A stretch of DNA of 64,000 nt from Ditylenchus dipsaci (taxonomy: Eukaryota > Nematoda > Chromadorea > Rhabditida > Anguinidae), in NCBI GenBank assembly GCA_004194705.1, contig SADC01000918.1, positions 1 to 64,000 of the forward strand, read 5' to 3'. The notes under the pieces are model-generated. The model was given only the letters and a program-made list of their open reading frames with translations. It made no database searches and was not told the origin of the DNA. Both the position numbers and the translations under genes were made by a program. Each line of letters opens with the position of its first letter. Position 1 is the first letter of the stretch. Shown one piece after another: positions 1 to 11,000 of this stretch.

Positions 1-10
1 GTTTTAAAGT

Positions 11-167
11 TGTTGTGTGGAAGTGTTATTCGTATCTGTTATCGTCTCGACACGACATCGAGTCTTCTGTTGACCGTGTCCCTCTGTTCTCTATTGTTAT
101 CATCGTTGGTCGTTATAAACTATCTTGTTGGTTCGCTCGCTATTCTCTAAGCTCTCAGAACACAACA
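11..167 (+). repeat. 5' LTR
   Basis: A 157-bp LTR, TGTTGTGTGG...ACACAACA. It is nearly identical to the 163-bp copy at 2859-3021. The length difference comes from scattered single-base gaps, nearly all missing from this left copy, which matters for judging assembly quality. Confidence 0.9.
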
Positions 168-171
168 ATTG

Positions 172-1340
172 GCGCAGTCAAATGATTTGGATCAGCTCAA
201 AACAATCCTCGAAGCGCAAGCTCAAATCCAAGCTCAAATCCAGCTCAAGCTCAGCAAGCTCAAATTCAGGCTCAAGCTCAGCAAGCTCAAATTCAGGCTC
301 AAGCTCAAGCTCAAGCGCAGCAAAAATTAAATTCAAGCGCAGCAAAATCAGCTCCTTGTCCAATCTCTCAAAGAAATGTTCCAGGCCTTGGGTGGTGTAC
401 AGCTCTCAATCTTCAAGCTGACAATGCCCTTGGTGGCGCGGGAAACAACTCAGCCAACTCAGCTCTTCATCTGGTCTCATCACTCTCAGCTCGGATGGAA
501 ATTTTTGTCTACAATCCGATGGAAGACCACACATTCGACAAATGGTACGATCGCTACTCAGTGCTCATTGAAAAAGATGGTGCCTCTCTTCCTGATGATC
601 GAAGGTCAGACTCTTAATTGGTAACTTTTCCGAGTGTGATTTTAGGAAATATGCTGATGCAGTCCAGCCAAAAGGTGCCTATGAAAACCCATATGCGGAA
701 GTGGTGGCCATCCTCAAATCTCTCTTTGCTACTACTCGCTCTCTGGTCACCGCCGGTATGATGCTCTAAAAAAATGCAAAATGGTGGAAAGACCTCATCT
801 CTTTTGCTACTCAAGTCAATGCTTCGGTGGAACTGGCAAAAACTCGGTGCTATGGACGAGGAGGACCACAAGTGCCTTATCCTCATCTCCGGATGCAAGA
901 TCAGTGTGGTCAGCGGCAAGATGCATTTAGCTCATGGAAAGGGCCGAAGCTGAAAACAGAAAAATCACTCTCAATGAACTGGTGGAAGAATGCAAGAAGC
1001 AGTTCATGTTCAACTCCGATCTCGACCAGCTCTCAAAGCAAATGAACTCGTATCACTATCTGCTGCCGTCGCTCAAATTCCGAGAAGCAAGGATACCAAA
1101 TTTCGCTCTCAGCCAGCTCCAAATTATTTCCGCTCTCAACATCATATCGAACAAGCCTATGATGGCGTGTGCGACAGCTGGGTGCCAATGACCATCACGC
1201 TCTCAGTGCCGTCATAAGAATGCTATCTGTCGGAATTGCCATCTGAAGGGACACATTAAATCAGCTTGCCGAAGACCCATCTCCAACGAATCCAATCATA
1301 ACTCAAATGCTATTATAATAAAAGATATATTTACAGGTAT
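172..1340 (+). pseudogene. gag-like region with zinc knuckle, frame-broken
   Basis: The reading frame begins in a Gln/Ala-rich stretch built from a tandem repeat (about 220-330, units of the type CAAGCTCAAATTCAGG). It continues through capsid-like sequence (about 500-1040) and reaches a C-x2-C-x4-H-x4-C zinc knuckle at about 1220-1262. The frame switches several times through single-base changes, so no intact gag is present. Beyond about 1340 there is a protease-position region without a recognisable active site. Confidence 0.6.
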
Positions 1341-2029
1341 GGCTAAATTCTCTCCAGCTCAATCAGATAAGGTGCCGCCATGGAAGCTCTCGCTTGTCAT
1401 CAACTCGATTCGAGTGCAAATCTGCTTATTCTGCTTATTAAAAGAAAAAGTTTCACTGGCCACTCTTTCAAACTTCTGGCATGGTCAACTCCAAGTCAAG
1501 TTCAATGATCAAGTTCATCAACTCAAAGCCTATGTGATACAGGGAGGTCATTTATTCGATTTAGTGGGACGACCATGGATTAAAGTATTCGACTTAATCA
1601 AGCCTTTGACGGCCTCTTTTCGTTAATAAACTCTGCACATATTTTTCCAGGAAATTCAAATTCAGCAACTTCTATCGATCGGCGCTCTCAGTCTCTCAGC
1701 ATCTCAAATGCAACTCAATCAAACGGAAGCAGAAGTAATCGTTCCAATCTCTCTATCAATGCTGATCAAGTTGTGGAAAAAAACTCAAAGTCATTCTCCG
1801 TCAATCTTTCTCCGCTCACACAGGACTCTTCCAAAGAAAGCTCAGGACTCAATTCTATCCACTTATTCTGGAAGGGAAGAAAAGGAAGACAACTCAGCAG
1901 CCTTTGATGGAAAGCGAAATCGTCGCTGTGCCAATCAGCTCCGTTCCCGTATTGATCCGACTCGAACTGAATCTCCTCAAGCTCCTCAGCAGCTCTCGTT
2001 GGATCGGACTGAAGTGAAAGTGCCTCCAA

Positions 2030-2510
2030 ATTCCTCTACGGCTCTCTTCTGTGGCTCAAGTGCTACGTCGCTCTGCTCGACCTCAACAGCCTTTGATGGA
2101 TCAAACTCAAGTGGAAACTCCTCTCAATCATACTATGCCGCGCTCTTCTGTGGCTCCAGTGCTGCGTCGCTCTGCCCGACCTCAACAGCCTGTGGTATAT
2201 CAAACTCAATTGCGAGTGCCTCCTCATCAATCTCTGCCGCGCTCTTCTGTGGCTCAAGTGCCGTGTCGCTCTTTCAGACATCAACAGCCTTTGGGGATAA
2301 GACTCAAATGGAATCTCCTCTCTACAAGTCCTCGCCGCTCTCTTCTCTGGCTCAAATGGTTCATCTCTCTGCTCGTCCTCGTCAGCCCTTGGTGGTCCGC
2401 AATCGAACGCCGATGCAGCTCAGTCAATGTCCGCCTGACTCTTCTGTAACTCCAGTCATCCGTCGCTCTGCTCTTCCTCGACGACCAAGACAAGTGATCG
2501 ACATTCTATC
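2030..2510 (+). repeat. Tandem repeat of ~90-bp units in retrotransposon tail
   Basis: Four to five degenerate copies of a unit near 90 bp, each containing a CTCTTCTGTGGCTC-like core followed by GTCGCTCT and CTCAACAGCCT. One frame reads as repeated basic Ser/Arg-Pro-Gln-Gln blocks, which resemble the low-complexity tail after the integrase of some LTR elements. Confidence 0.6.
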
Positions 2511-2858
2511 AAGTGGAAGCATATGGATCAAATGAAGCGGCTCTAAAGAATGTGGCTCTCTGGAGAGAAATCAATTCATCAATCGTTCTCTCTCTGTGTA
2601 TCTACTCTTGTAAGTCTTCTCTCTTTTGCGGGATCCCTTTATTCATCGACTCTAAAATATTAAAACTCCAAATCCCCAAGCAACTCCTCTAAGGTCTGGC
2701 TCGCCTGTAAGTAGTCTAGTTTATAGTTGCTTGGAGGGTGTCCCACTCTTCTGGTCTGGCTCGCCTTTAAGTAGTCTAGTTCCGGGGCACCTATCTCCAT
2801 ATCTAAATTCAATCGTTCTTTCATCTATCTCATGGGGATCTTTAGCTAAGGGGGGAGA

Positions 2859-3021
2859 TGTTGTGTGGAAGTGTTATTCGTATCTATTATTGTCTCGACA
2901 CGACATCGAGTCTTCTGTTGACTCGTGTCCCTCTGTTCTCTATTGTTATCATTCGTTGGTCCGTTATAAACTATCTTGTTGGTTCGCTCTGCTATCTCTC
3001 TAAGCTCTCAAGAACACAACA
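2859..3021 (+). repeat. 3' LTR
   Basis: A 163-bp LTR preceded by the polypurine tract at about 2848-2858 and followed by the AAAGT duplication. It matches the 5' LTR except for single-base indels. Confidence 0.9.
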
Positions 3022-3026
3022 AAAGT

Positions 3027-3920
3027 CAAAACTCAACGAAACTCACGAAACCCAGGTATCCACAACAATCGCACTACAGAAATTCACAGGTAACAAATAG
3101 GAGAAGTAGGTAATATAGTATCACGAGACTGCGACTGTAGGAGCAAAAGTATTGGGACTACAATAGTGACGATGCACCGGGACAAAACTGACATAAAGAA
3201 AATGTTGAGCAAAGAACGGAGGCATGCATTCATTTGTTCCAACATTTTTCAACTGACTTGTACATGCTTCCACATCCTCTAGTAAACTGTTGCCAAGGAC
3301 ATGTAGGTGTTGGCTGCCTGGATCACGTCGACACAGATAGCATCCCGAAATGGCTCCTTTCTCTTTTCAAGTTTTCTTGCCTGAATTTTTTTTTTGTAAT
3401 TATCAAGGTCTAGCAAAAAAATACGAAAAAATGCATTCGAATAGTATGGGGATCAAAATTTTGCACTCTGAAGTTGCTGTTTAAAAGGGTGAGCCTATGC
3501 TTTTAAAGGCAAAATTCACAGCAAGATTTGAATTCCAGCCTTCATCAACTTTTAAGGCCTGGATCAATAAGTTGTGTACCACGGGATTTCAGAATTTCAA
3601 AAATAAGTGGTAATTTCAATTCTAATTTTGTATGAGATCGGCCAGAAGTTTTTTAAATTAAAGAGTTTAGAAAGATAGAAAAAGAAAAGGCTCTATTTTT
3701 ACTATTGTCAGTTCATTTTCAATTTTAATAGAGCCGTTCCTTTTTCTACTTTTTTAAACTTTCTAATTTGCAAAATTTGGTCTGTATTTACTGAAAGAGG
3801 AGATCGTCAGCTTTATTTTGGGGTATCGATGTCATCGAAAATAAAGAAATTTAGCTGACCCAATACAAAATAAAAATTGATCGCGAAACTCACTTTCAAA
3901 ATTCTGAAACCGCGTGTATA
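3027..3920. other. Non-coding stretch with one hairpin
   Basis: I see no convincing exon here. A near-palindrome at about 3667-3765 pairs AGAAAGATAGAAAAAGAAAAGG with its complement around a GGCTCTAT/ATAGAGCC centre, and is probably a small foldback element. Confidence 0.4.
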
Positions 3921-4147
3921 CAGGGTGCGTCAGAATTACGTGCCACCTTTAAAAATTTGGCTATGTAGCCCCTTGCTTGATTGATTTTCGCAACTAGCAT
4001 TGTGATCTTTTTCAAGTCTCTTTAAAGTTTTCACGACTGTTGTCACATGACATATAAGGGATAGGGCCCGAAATTCGTAAATCGACCGGGGGTGGGGCTA
4101 CGTATATAATTTTTTTTCGGGTGGCCACGTAATTTCGACGAACCCTG
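3921..4147. mobile_element. Tc1/mariner-type MITE, TA target
   Basis: A 227-bp element flanked by TA. Its inverted ends are CAGGGTGCGTCAGAATTACG on the left and, on the other strand, CAGGGTTCGTCGAAATTACG on the right. It has no coding capacity. Confidence 0.65.
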
Positions 4148-4357
4148 TAAAAGCTAAAAAGAATTTCATAAAACTATACGCTATGAGGGACGGGTGCCGG
4201 ATTTTCATGTAGCCCAGCACAAATTTTACTCAACCCTCTGTGTGGGCGTAGGACTATTGGATTTCAACCAAAAGGCTGATGAAATGTTCCTACAATTTTC
4301 GAATACATTTTTTCTGGCCTGCTGACAGAACTTTGAGATGACAAGTTTCTTAAATCA

Positions 4358-5122
4358 TCAACACACCGTCTCTTTCATCTCCTCCTCACTGCTGTCTGAC
4401 TCAGAAAACTTGTCCAAAAAGTCAGTATTTTTCAAGCTGCCAGCATTAATTCCATTGCAGTTCCTGGATCTACAGACACGAGAGCACTGGAAAAACTTTT
4501 TGAGCAGTGCCTGAAATAAAATCGATGAGAGAAGCATGTAAAAATTGTAAAAAAGCATATTCACCTGGTCCTTTAGAGCCATCTTCACATCCAATGCTTC
4601 AGAGCTTGGTAATTGTTGACTTGTAATGAAGCCTTTGGCAACTAGCTTGAGACTCTGCTTTGCCTTTTCACTGATGTAATTGCGGCACCAGACACAACTG
4701 CACACCACAAGAGAGCATGGACAATGTGGAAGGTGCTCGGAAATGTGCTCTCTCCTAAACAAGAAAAAGTGTTAATAAAGGATGCAAAAGGTTAAACAAG
4801 ACCTACCGCAACTTTGCTTTGCATCCATATATCAGATTGGGACATCTGGTAGGAGCCTGAAATTTGAAAAAAAAAATACCTATAGTTAAAAATCTATTTT
4901 GCCTACCCTTAGACATATTGACAGATGGTCTTCAAGCTTGCAGGGGTGTAGCTTGACAAAGCAAAAATTGCACTTTTGCAATTTACAGAGCTCATAATTG
5001 CATTGAGATCTGACGCAGATTGAGCAGTGGAAATGTCTTGTTTCCTCATTAGATTTGGGACTTGGATCATCTAAGTTCACTTCAGAATGGTAGTTATTTT
5101 TGGTGAGCATGTTGAAGCACAA
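4358..5122 (-). CDS. FBXO30/FBXO40-like TRAF-type zinc-finger protein (F-box not seen)
   Basis: Four exons join in frame: 5122-4907, 4856-4807, 4754-4565 and 4510-4358, with introns of 50-54 bp bounded by GT...AG. The product is rich in paired Cys/His (HFHCSIC, C-x2-C-x6-C, HLSICL, then RCPNLIYGC, HISEHLPHCPC). This spacing follows the N-terminal zinc region of vertebrate FBXO30/FBXO40, including a downstream ALKDQ-like segment matching the conserved 'MALALQDQ' area. The protein then ends in an acidic tail (SESDSSEEEMKETVC) and a stop, so no F-box is encoded here. The first exon stays open upstream of 5122, probably entering through an acceptor near 5163, so the true start is unknown; the first in-frame Met is at 5110. 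It may be an E3-ligase adaptor relative that lost its F-box, or a gene model missing an alternative 3' end. Confidence 0.72.
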
Positions 5123-5774
5123 TCCCTTTGAAGCATGCAGAGATTTTTTTACTTCAGGGGTAGCTTCTAACAGTATTTATTGTGGCAAAAAGCCTGTCAG
5201 TGTAAAGTTTTGATCTGAGGATCACCAAAAAAGGGCGTTTGAACGCATTTTGTGTAATTTACCTTTGGCGTTGCGCTTCTTTGAATTTAAAAGGTTTTTT
5301 TACAAGGGCACTTTCGTGAATTTTAGTCCTAACTTTTTTATTTTGCGGGACAGCGTTGTAAATAGGGCTTCAAGTTAGGAGAATGTTCTGCCCTCGTATC
5401 TGTCTCAGTGAAAAATGTAAGATTCATCTTCAGTAGTCTACCTCCGCTCCTCCCCCCTCGCCATGTTCGTAGCCAAGTTCCTCGTTTTAGCAAACACTAA
5501 CGGGAAATACAAAGTGAGGGAATGAACTTGGCCGATTTCAGATAGTTATAACCTTCAAGCTGGGAACCCAATGGGAGCCGCACCTCCGCACTCCCGCGCA
5601 AATTTTCACTCCCGCGGTGCGGCGCCAGCGTGTACACAATCAGGCGACACATTTTTGGAGCCGCACTCCCGCGCTCTTTCATTCTGAGTGAGGCGATTTT
5701 TCATTTGGAGTGAGGCGCATCATAGTTATTTCATTTTATTTTGCTCTTTTCGGTGCTTAATTTATTTTTGAGTA
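5123..5774. other. Non-coding upstream of the zinc-finger gene
   Basis: This probably holds the 5' end and promoter of the minus-strand gene. At 5440-5720 there is a GC-rich stretch with repeated CCGCACTCCCGC-like words and weak internal symmetry, resembling a decayed element. No exon can be defined. Confidence 0.35.
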
Positions 5775-5961
5775 CAGTCAACTCCCGATTTAGTGTACAC
5801 CCTGGGGACCGGCTCCAGGTGTACACTAAATCGAGCGTACATTAAATCGAGGGTTCATTCTAGTCATTTTAATTAACCGCCGGCCAAAATGATTTAATCC
5901 AGGTGTACACTAAACCGAGGTGTACACTAAATCCGGTGTACACTAAATCGGGAGTTGACTG
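5775..5961. mobile_element. pogo/Tigger-like MITE (TA target)
   Basis: Flanked by TA. The termini are CAGTCAACTCCCGATTTAG and its inverted copy CTAAATCGGGAGTTGACTG. Several GTGTACACTAAATC words repeat inside. The CAGTC(A/G)A-CTC ends and TA duplication match the pogo/Tigger group of the Tc1/mariner superfamily. Confidence 0.75.
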
Positions 5962-6111
5962 TACAACTTTTCCGCTTGTGGATCCTAACTGAAACTTTTT
6001 AAGACTAAAGCTACGATCTACAAATTTTCGGAAAATTGGAAATTTTTCAATGTAAGACAGAAAACCACCCTATCACACCTAAAATCATGTGCTGAACACA
6101 GTTTGTTAATA

Positions 6112-6274
6112 CAGTCGGCTCTCCCAATAACGAACCCCCTGGGGACCGGCTCTAGGTGTTCGTTATTGAGAGAGATCGTTATTGAGAAGGTCCGTTATAA
6201 GTACTTTATCGAAAATCCAACCAAACCAAAAAAGTGTTCGTTATTCAGGGGTTCGTTATTGGGAGAGTCGACTG
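6112..6274. mobile_element. pogo/Tigger-like MITE (TA target)
   Basis: Flanked by TA, with ends CAGTCGGCTCTCCCAATAACG and CGTTATTGGGAGAGTCGACTG. The inner GGGGACCGGCTC word is shared with the copy at 5775-5961, so the two are related subfamilies. Confidence 0.75.
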
Positions 6275-6549
6275 TACCAAAATAGTGATTTCACTAGCCA
6301 CAACACCTATAATGGGGTAGATACTTATTCTGAAAGAGCATCTGCCTACAAATCCCGAAAATATCAGTTTTTTATATGGGATTATAAACCATGATTTCTC
6401 ACCCAAAATTTTACGCTGAACATTTGACAATACCAAAACTGTAATTTTGGTGGCTCAAACTATGAAACCTAGGATAGGTACCCATGGTTCAGGTGGATAT
6501 CCAGCTGGATGGCCTAAAAATGAAATTTTAGTCAATTTTTTTTTACGTT

Positions 6550-7326
6550 TTTCATGCTCCAAAACCTGTTTTCTGGACTAATTCGGACATGCTGAAGATG
6601 GTTTGATGGTGATAAAATGTTGTTTTGTAAGGTATTTTTTAAATTTTGGGCAATAATTAATTTCGCTAAAATCAATTATTGCCGGAAACTCAAAAAATAC
6701 TCGAGAAAACGGTATTTTACCTCTATCAAACCATCTTCAGCGTGCCCGAATCAGTCCAGAAAACACGTTTTTGAACCCAAAAACGTGAAAAAAAAATTTT
6801 GATCCAACTGGTCGACCACTTGGTTTTGATGGTCCAGACTCTAGAGAAGGTGTCAGGTGGTTACCCTGCTCACCCTGAGTCTCACTGGTCTTTTACAGAA
6901 TAGTTTATAATTATTATTCAAGAAACAATAATGTCTGTTACCACCAGGATTTGAGCCTGCGACCTCAAAAATCGATCCAGCAGCCTCTAGATCACCCCTG
7001 AGAATCCATGCACTAAACCAAGTGGTCGACCACTTGGATCAAAAATTTTTTTTACGTTTTCGGGTTTCAAAACCATTTTTCTGCACTAATTCGAGCATGC
7101 TGAAGATGGTTTTACAGTGAAAAAAAACGTTTTATCAAGAAATTTTTGATTTATCGCTAACGATTGATTTTGATAAATCAAGAATTAGCAATAACTTTAA
7201 AATTTCTCGATAAAACCTGATTTTACCACTGTCAAACCATCTTCAGCATGCTCGAATTAGTGCCGAAAAATTGTTTTGCAACCCGAAGAAGTAAAAAAAT
7301 TTTTGATCCAAGTGGTCGACCACTGG
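6550..7326. repeat. Two hairpin elements beside GTCGAC palindromes
   Basis: Two long hairpins (about 6550-6805 and 7038-7305) share arms with a CATGCTGAAGATGGTTT core and a centre like TTATTGCCGG or GCTAACGATT. A perfect 20-bp palindrome CCAAGTGGTCGACCACTTGG lies at 7018-7037, with imperfect copies near 6806-6826 and 7306-7326. A tRNA-like B-box-bearing stretch lies at about 6940-7000. The same hairpin family recurs at 63690-63985, and halves of it occur near 20840 and 50094. Confidence 0.65.
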
Positions 7327-7940
7327 GTTTGCTACCACCTGGTCTAAATTTGGGAGGGGTTGCCGTCACCGAGGTTACTGGTTCGAGCCTCACTAAGTGT
7401 GTTAACTTTATTTTTTACTTCCATTTTTAGACCATCCAGGTGGACACCCACCTGACCAGGAGGTGCCTACCCAGGAATTGGGTTAGGGTGGGGATATCCG
7501 GGGGATATTGATATATATATATTGGTGTACCGTACCTGGAAGTCTAAATGGTGGCAGACCAATCCACAGAGAAAACCAGGATAAATATTTCTTTTGGACA
7601 TCTCATAAATGAATTTGAGGCTCAAGAAAAATATATTTGTGAAAACACGATTTCGAGATCGTACCAAAGAAAAAAATTTGACTGTTTGAACTCGACTGAA
7701 TTTCTCGGTCCACCCTCTAGTCATAGAAGCTGTTTAGTTTTTCGGCATTCTTATTTTTGCAAAAAACCATCCAACCACGCATGAAACATTGCAAAAAATG
7801 TTTAGCTTTTCGTCATTAAGTAGCTTTTCATATCCATGAACAAAAAAAAATATATAAAAAAATATAATCACCAAAAGCTATATTGCTCCAAATTTTGACA
7901 GTCTGTTTTGATTCATCCCGTCGATCATCCGTATGAGAGC
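7327..7940. other. Non-coding upstream of LAS1
   Basis: Simple-sequence tracts (ATATATAT near 7510) and repeat debris. A possible first coding exon of the next gene (ATGAGAGCATA followed by a GTAAGC donor) lies at about 7934-7944, but its phase fits the next exon only if one base is missing. Confidence 0.3.
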
Positions 7941-8014
7941 ATAGTAAGCAGTTATTTGTGACATTGTACTTGGTATTGAACGCAAAAATAACATAATTTT
8001 ACATTAAATTTTAG

Positions 8015-11000
8015 TGTTCTCTCAGCTTGAACAACGAAAATGCATTTCCGAAATGTACGAAGTTTGAAGCATGTCCCTTTACAGCAGTCGAATGGAAGAA
8101 AGTGCAGGCCTGCTACCTCATGGATGATATTAAAAGCTTGAAGGTAATCTTTTCAAAGAACAAATTTTTCAGATTTGAATCAATTATTTGAAGGAATCCT
8201 GCAATATTCTCAACATGTGGATGTGTAGGTTAGTTTTTTTCAACTGTTATTAATGTTTGGTCGATTAAAAATTGGAATTTTTCAGAATGGGCAGCAGTAC
8301 CCCGGTTAGATTCACGCCTAGTCGAGTCTATTTTTCTGTCATCACCACTGGGTTTAGGTGTTCATCATCATTTCCGAGCTGATTCATAGATCACTTGTGC
8401 TAGACAAACGGGAAGATTGCAACCATCTGGAGAATGCTGATTTGGCTCTGATCTATGGATCCGCCATAATTAGGTAAATTTTTTTCAGAAAAAACTTATC
8501 CAGATTTTTTTTGGGGCTAACCGTTCACTTCCTGTCACCAAAATTTTGTACGATCTGCCGTATCGCATCTGCAGAATTGCAAAATCATATCCGAAATGAT
8601 GATTTTCTAAAACAATTTTATATTTTCACTCAAGATTACTCTTCTGCGTAATCTAAAATTTGTTTAAGGTGGGTAGCTGTGATTTTGCAGCCAGTTTTGT
8701 GACGTTTTTAATCGCACGCGTGACAAAATCTGATCTCTAACACAGATTCATATAAATTTTTATATTGCTGCCAGAATTATCGAAATACATGAGTAGAGCA
8801 TTGACAGCACAGCGTGAAAAAGAAGTTTATGGACCCCTGAGCTGGTTTGTATTCCTGCAGCCACCAGTTTTTTCTCTCCATTGCAGTAGTCTGTGTCACA
8901 AGTGCCTGAAAACTGTAATTGGTTAGATAAACGGTTGTGAAGTCTTTTGGAAATCTACATCGGGTTATCAACTTGCTACCAAAGGCTGTCTGTTTGCACT
9001 GGGTTTCTTCGTAGTCCTCGCTGCAGCCTTTATTCACTGTTTTTCTTCCGTCTATGAAAATGCAATTTTTTATTTTTGTCATTTTTCATGTCACTATTTG
9101 CATATCGATCTAGTAATGTAGGGAAACCCAATAGTAATTTCTGCACAAATTCCTTGAATATGTGTCTCTAAGGGTGTCTAATGACCTGGATTGACCCTGT
9201 AAATACAGTCCTTACCGCACTTACCATTGTCAATGTATGATGTTTCCATCTTCAAACAGGTGGCCCCTTGGCACTCTCCCACATCACAGCTGTTGTCTTC
9301 GGCTGTACAGTCGAAGCAGGACAGTGATAATCCTGAACAAAACAAACCTCTACTTCAAAGGAGAACAAGGCATTTTGCTTTATGGCCTTTTTATAAATTT
9401 TCTTTTATTGTTTTCTTATAATTCTTTACATTTGATATACAGTGCGTCCAACAATTTTTCACCCCGATTTTGGAAATCTTATGGTAATTTTCTCTCAACA
9501 AATTAGTCGCAAGTATTATAAAGATTCCGATTTCACCAGTCGTTCTTTGACAACTTTGCAATTAAAAAACAGTAAACCGCCACCCTTGTTTGGCACTCCA
9601 CTGCATTTCAAAGTCCAAATTTCGGTGTTGAAATTCGTTTGCGATTTGTTGGAATAGGTCATTACGATTTTTACTCTCCTGATTTATTAGAATTTTAACA
9701 CTATTTGTATAGCCGAGGGTTTTATGTGCAGGCTTACAATATTGCTTTTGCATTAAATGTAGACTATAAGTCAAAAAGTGGCTTGAAGATCGTCAATATC
9801 GGACTTTTGACTTTAGTTACTTTACAAAAGTCACCTGAATGAGGCCTCATGATGCAAAAGTAGAGGAATAGCAAGGTTGTATGACCTATCATGTCAAAAG
9901 TATATGCATCTTATTGCCAAATTTTGCTTTCCAAAGAGTAAGTTTCCCTAAATTAACCAACGGATCACTGAAAAATACTTCAAAGAAGTCGATTTCGGGA
10001 CAAAAATGGTGCTGGTGCAGAACTGAAATATGCAAGTAGGGATTTGGAAAGAGGATGAGCAAGCAATTTGCGGGCAATTCATTCTCAAGCAGTTATTTCT
10101 TCTCTTCCATTCAACAGCCTTAATCGGCTGTGTGCCCTCCAGGTCCATCTCTTCCTGTTGTTGCCCCTCCTAAGTGGGTAATAGAAAATGTTTGGAGGAG
10201 GGGGAGGATGTCCCTTTATGATTACTTTTCTACTTTTCTCGCTCATAATAATTTGATTGGCCCACTTTAGTAGGTTTTTGAGGTTAGAGAGTAGGAATTT
10301 TATGCATAAAAGAGGTTAACTTTTCAATTGTTGCAATCCTATGCTCAGTTTACATAAAAAGAGATTTGAGATAAAAAGATCACATGGGAATAATACAGAG
10401 GTTGGAGAAATAACTAAGAAAAATGAAAAACGGCAAAATTCAAAGAAAGGGTGTGAATTGGTCTAGATGGCAACGCTCTTTGGTATATGTGCTAATTCCA
10501 TTGTTTTCCCTTGTGCTGAGAGTTCGGAATATCTAGGCAACAATCATCTTTTGTGCAAATCTTTGACAAATATCTTGGCAACATTTTAGCTCTGACTACA
10601 GTTAAAAATTATAAAATTTCATGCTTGGACAGAAAATATGAGTTTGTCTTTGTGTGCATAGAATAGAAGAATACGACATGGTAATGCATAAAAATATTTT
10701 CTAGAATGTAAATAGGGTTCGGGCTGATGAAAGTCAGGATTTCTTCGATGAATATGAGAAACAATATGCCTCCGTTGACTATTCATTCATTTTCATTTCA
10801 TTGAATTAATGAGAAAAAAATTAATCGGGATTTTCAGCTATTCATGATTCAAAATTATAAATGTCATTTTCAGATTTATCAACTATGTCAACGAATGCTG
10901 CCAGCCGAAACATGGATCCAAGAATTTGTCGATCGCTGAAGTTAGTTTTTGTAGTTTCTCTAGTTAATTTTAATGTGGTCGTAAAAACAAACATTTAGGC

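Larger units (their letters stand above)
6..3026 (+). mobile_element. Internally deleted LTR retrotransposon
   Basis: The element is bounded by a perfect 5-bp target duplication AAAGT (6-10 and 3022-3026). LTRs lie at 11-167 and 2859-3021 and carry the inverted ends TGTTGTGT/ACACAACA. A primer-binding-like stretch (ATTGGCGCAGTCA) directly follows the left LTR, and a polypurine tract (AAGGGGGGAGA) directly precedes the right LTR. The interior is only about 2.7 kb. It encodes gag-like sequence, a zinc knuckle, a possible protease remnant and then a repetitive basic tail like the C-terminus of some pol proteins. Reverse transcriptase, RNase H and the integrase core are missing, so it is non-autonomous. 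The structure fits Ty3/gypsy or BEL-like elements; the clade cannot be settled. Confidence 0.88.

Noticed and set aside
178..363. Minus-strand Glu/Leu-rich open frame
   Set aside because: It is the reverse of the tandem repeat in the gag-like region; repetitive composition explains the open frame.
2731..3100. Open frames at the right end of the LTR element
   Set aside because: They overlap the polypurine tract and the LTR, which are better explained as regulatory DNA.
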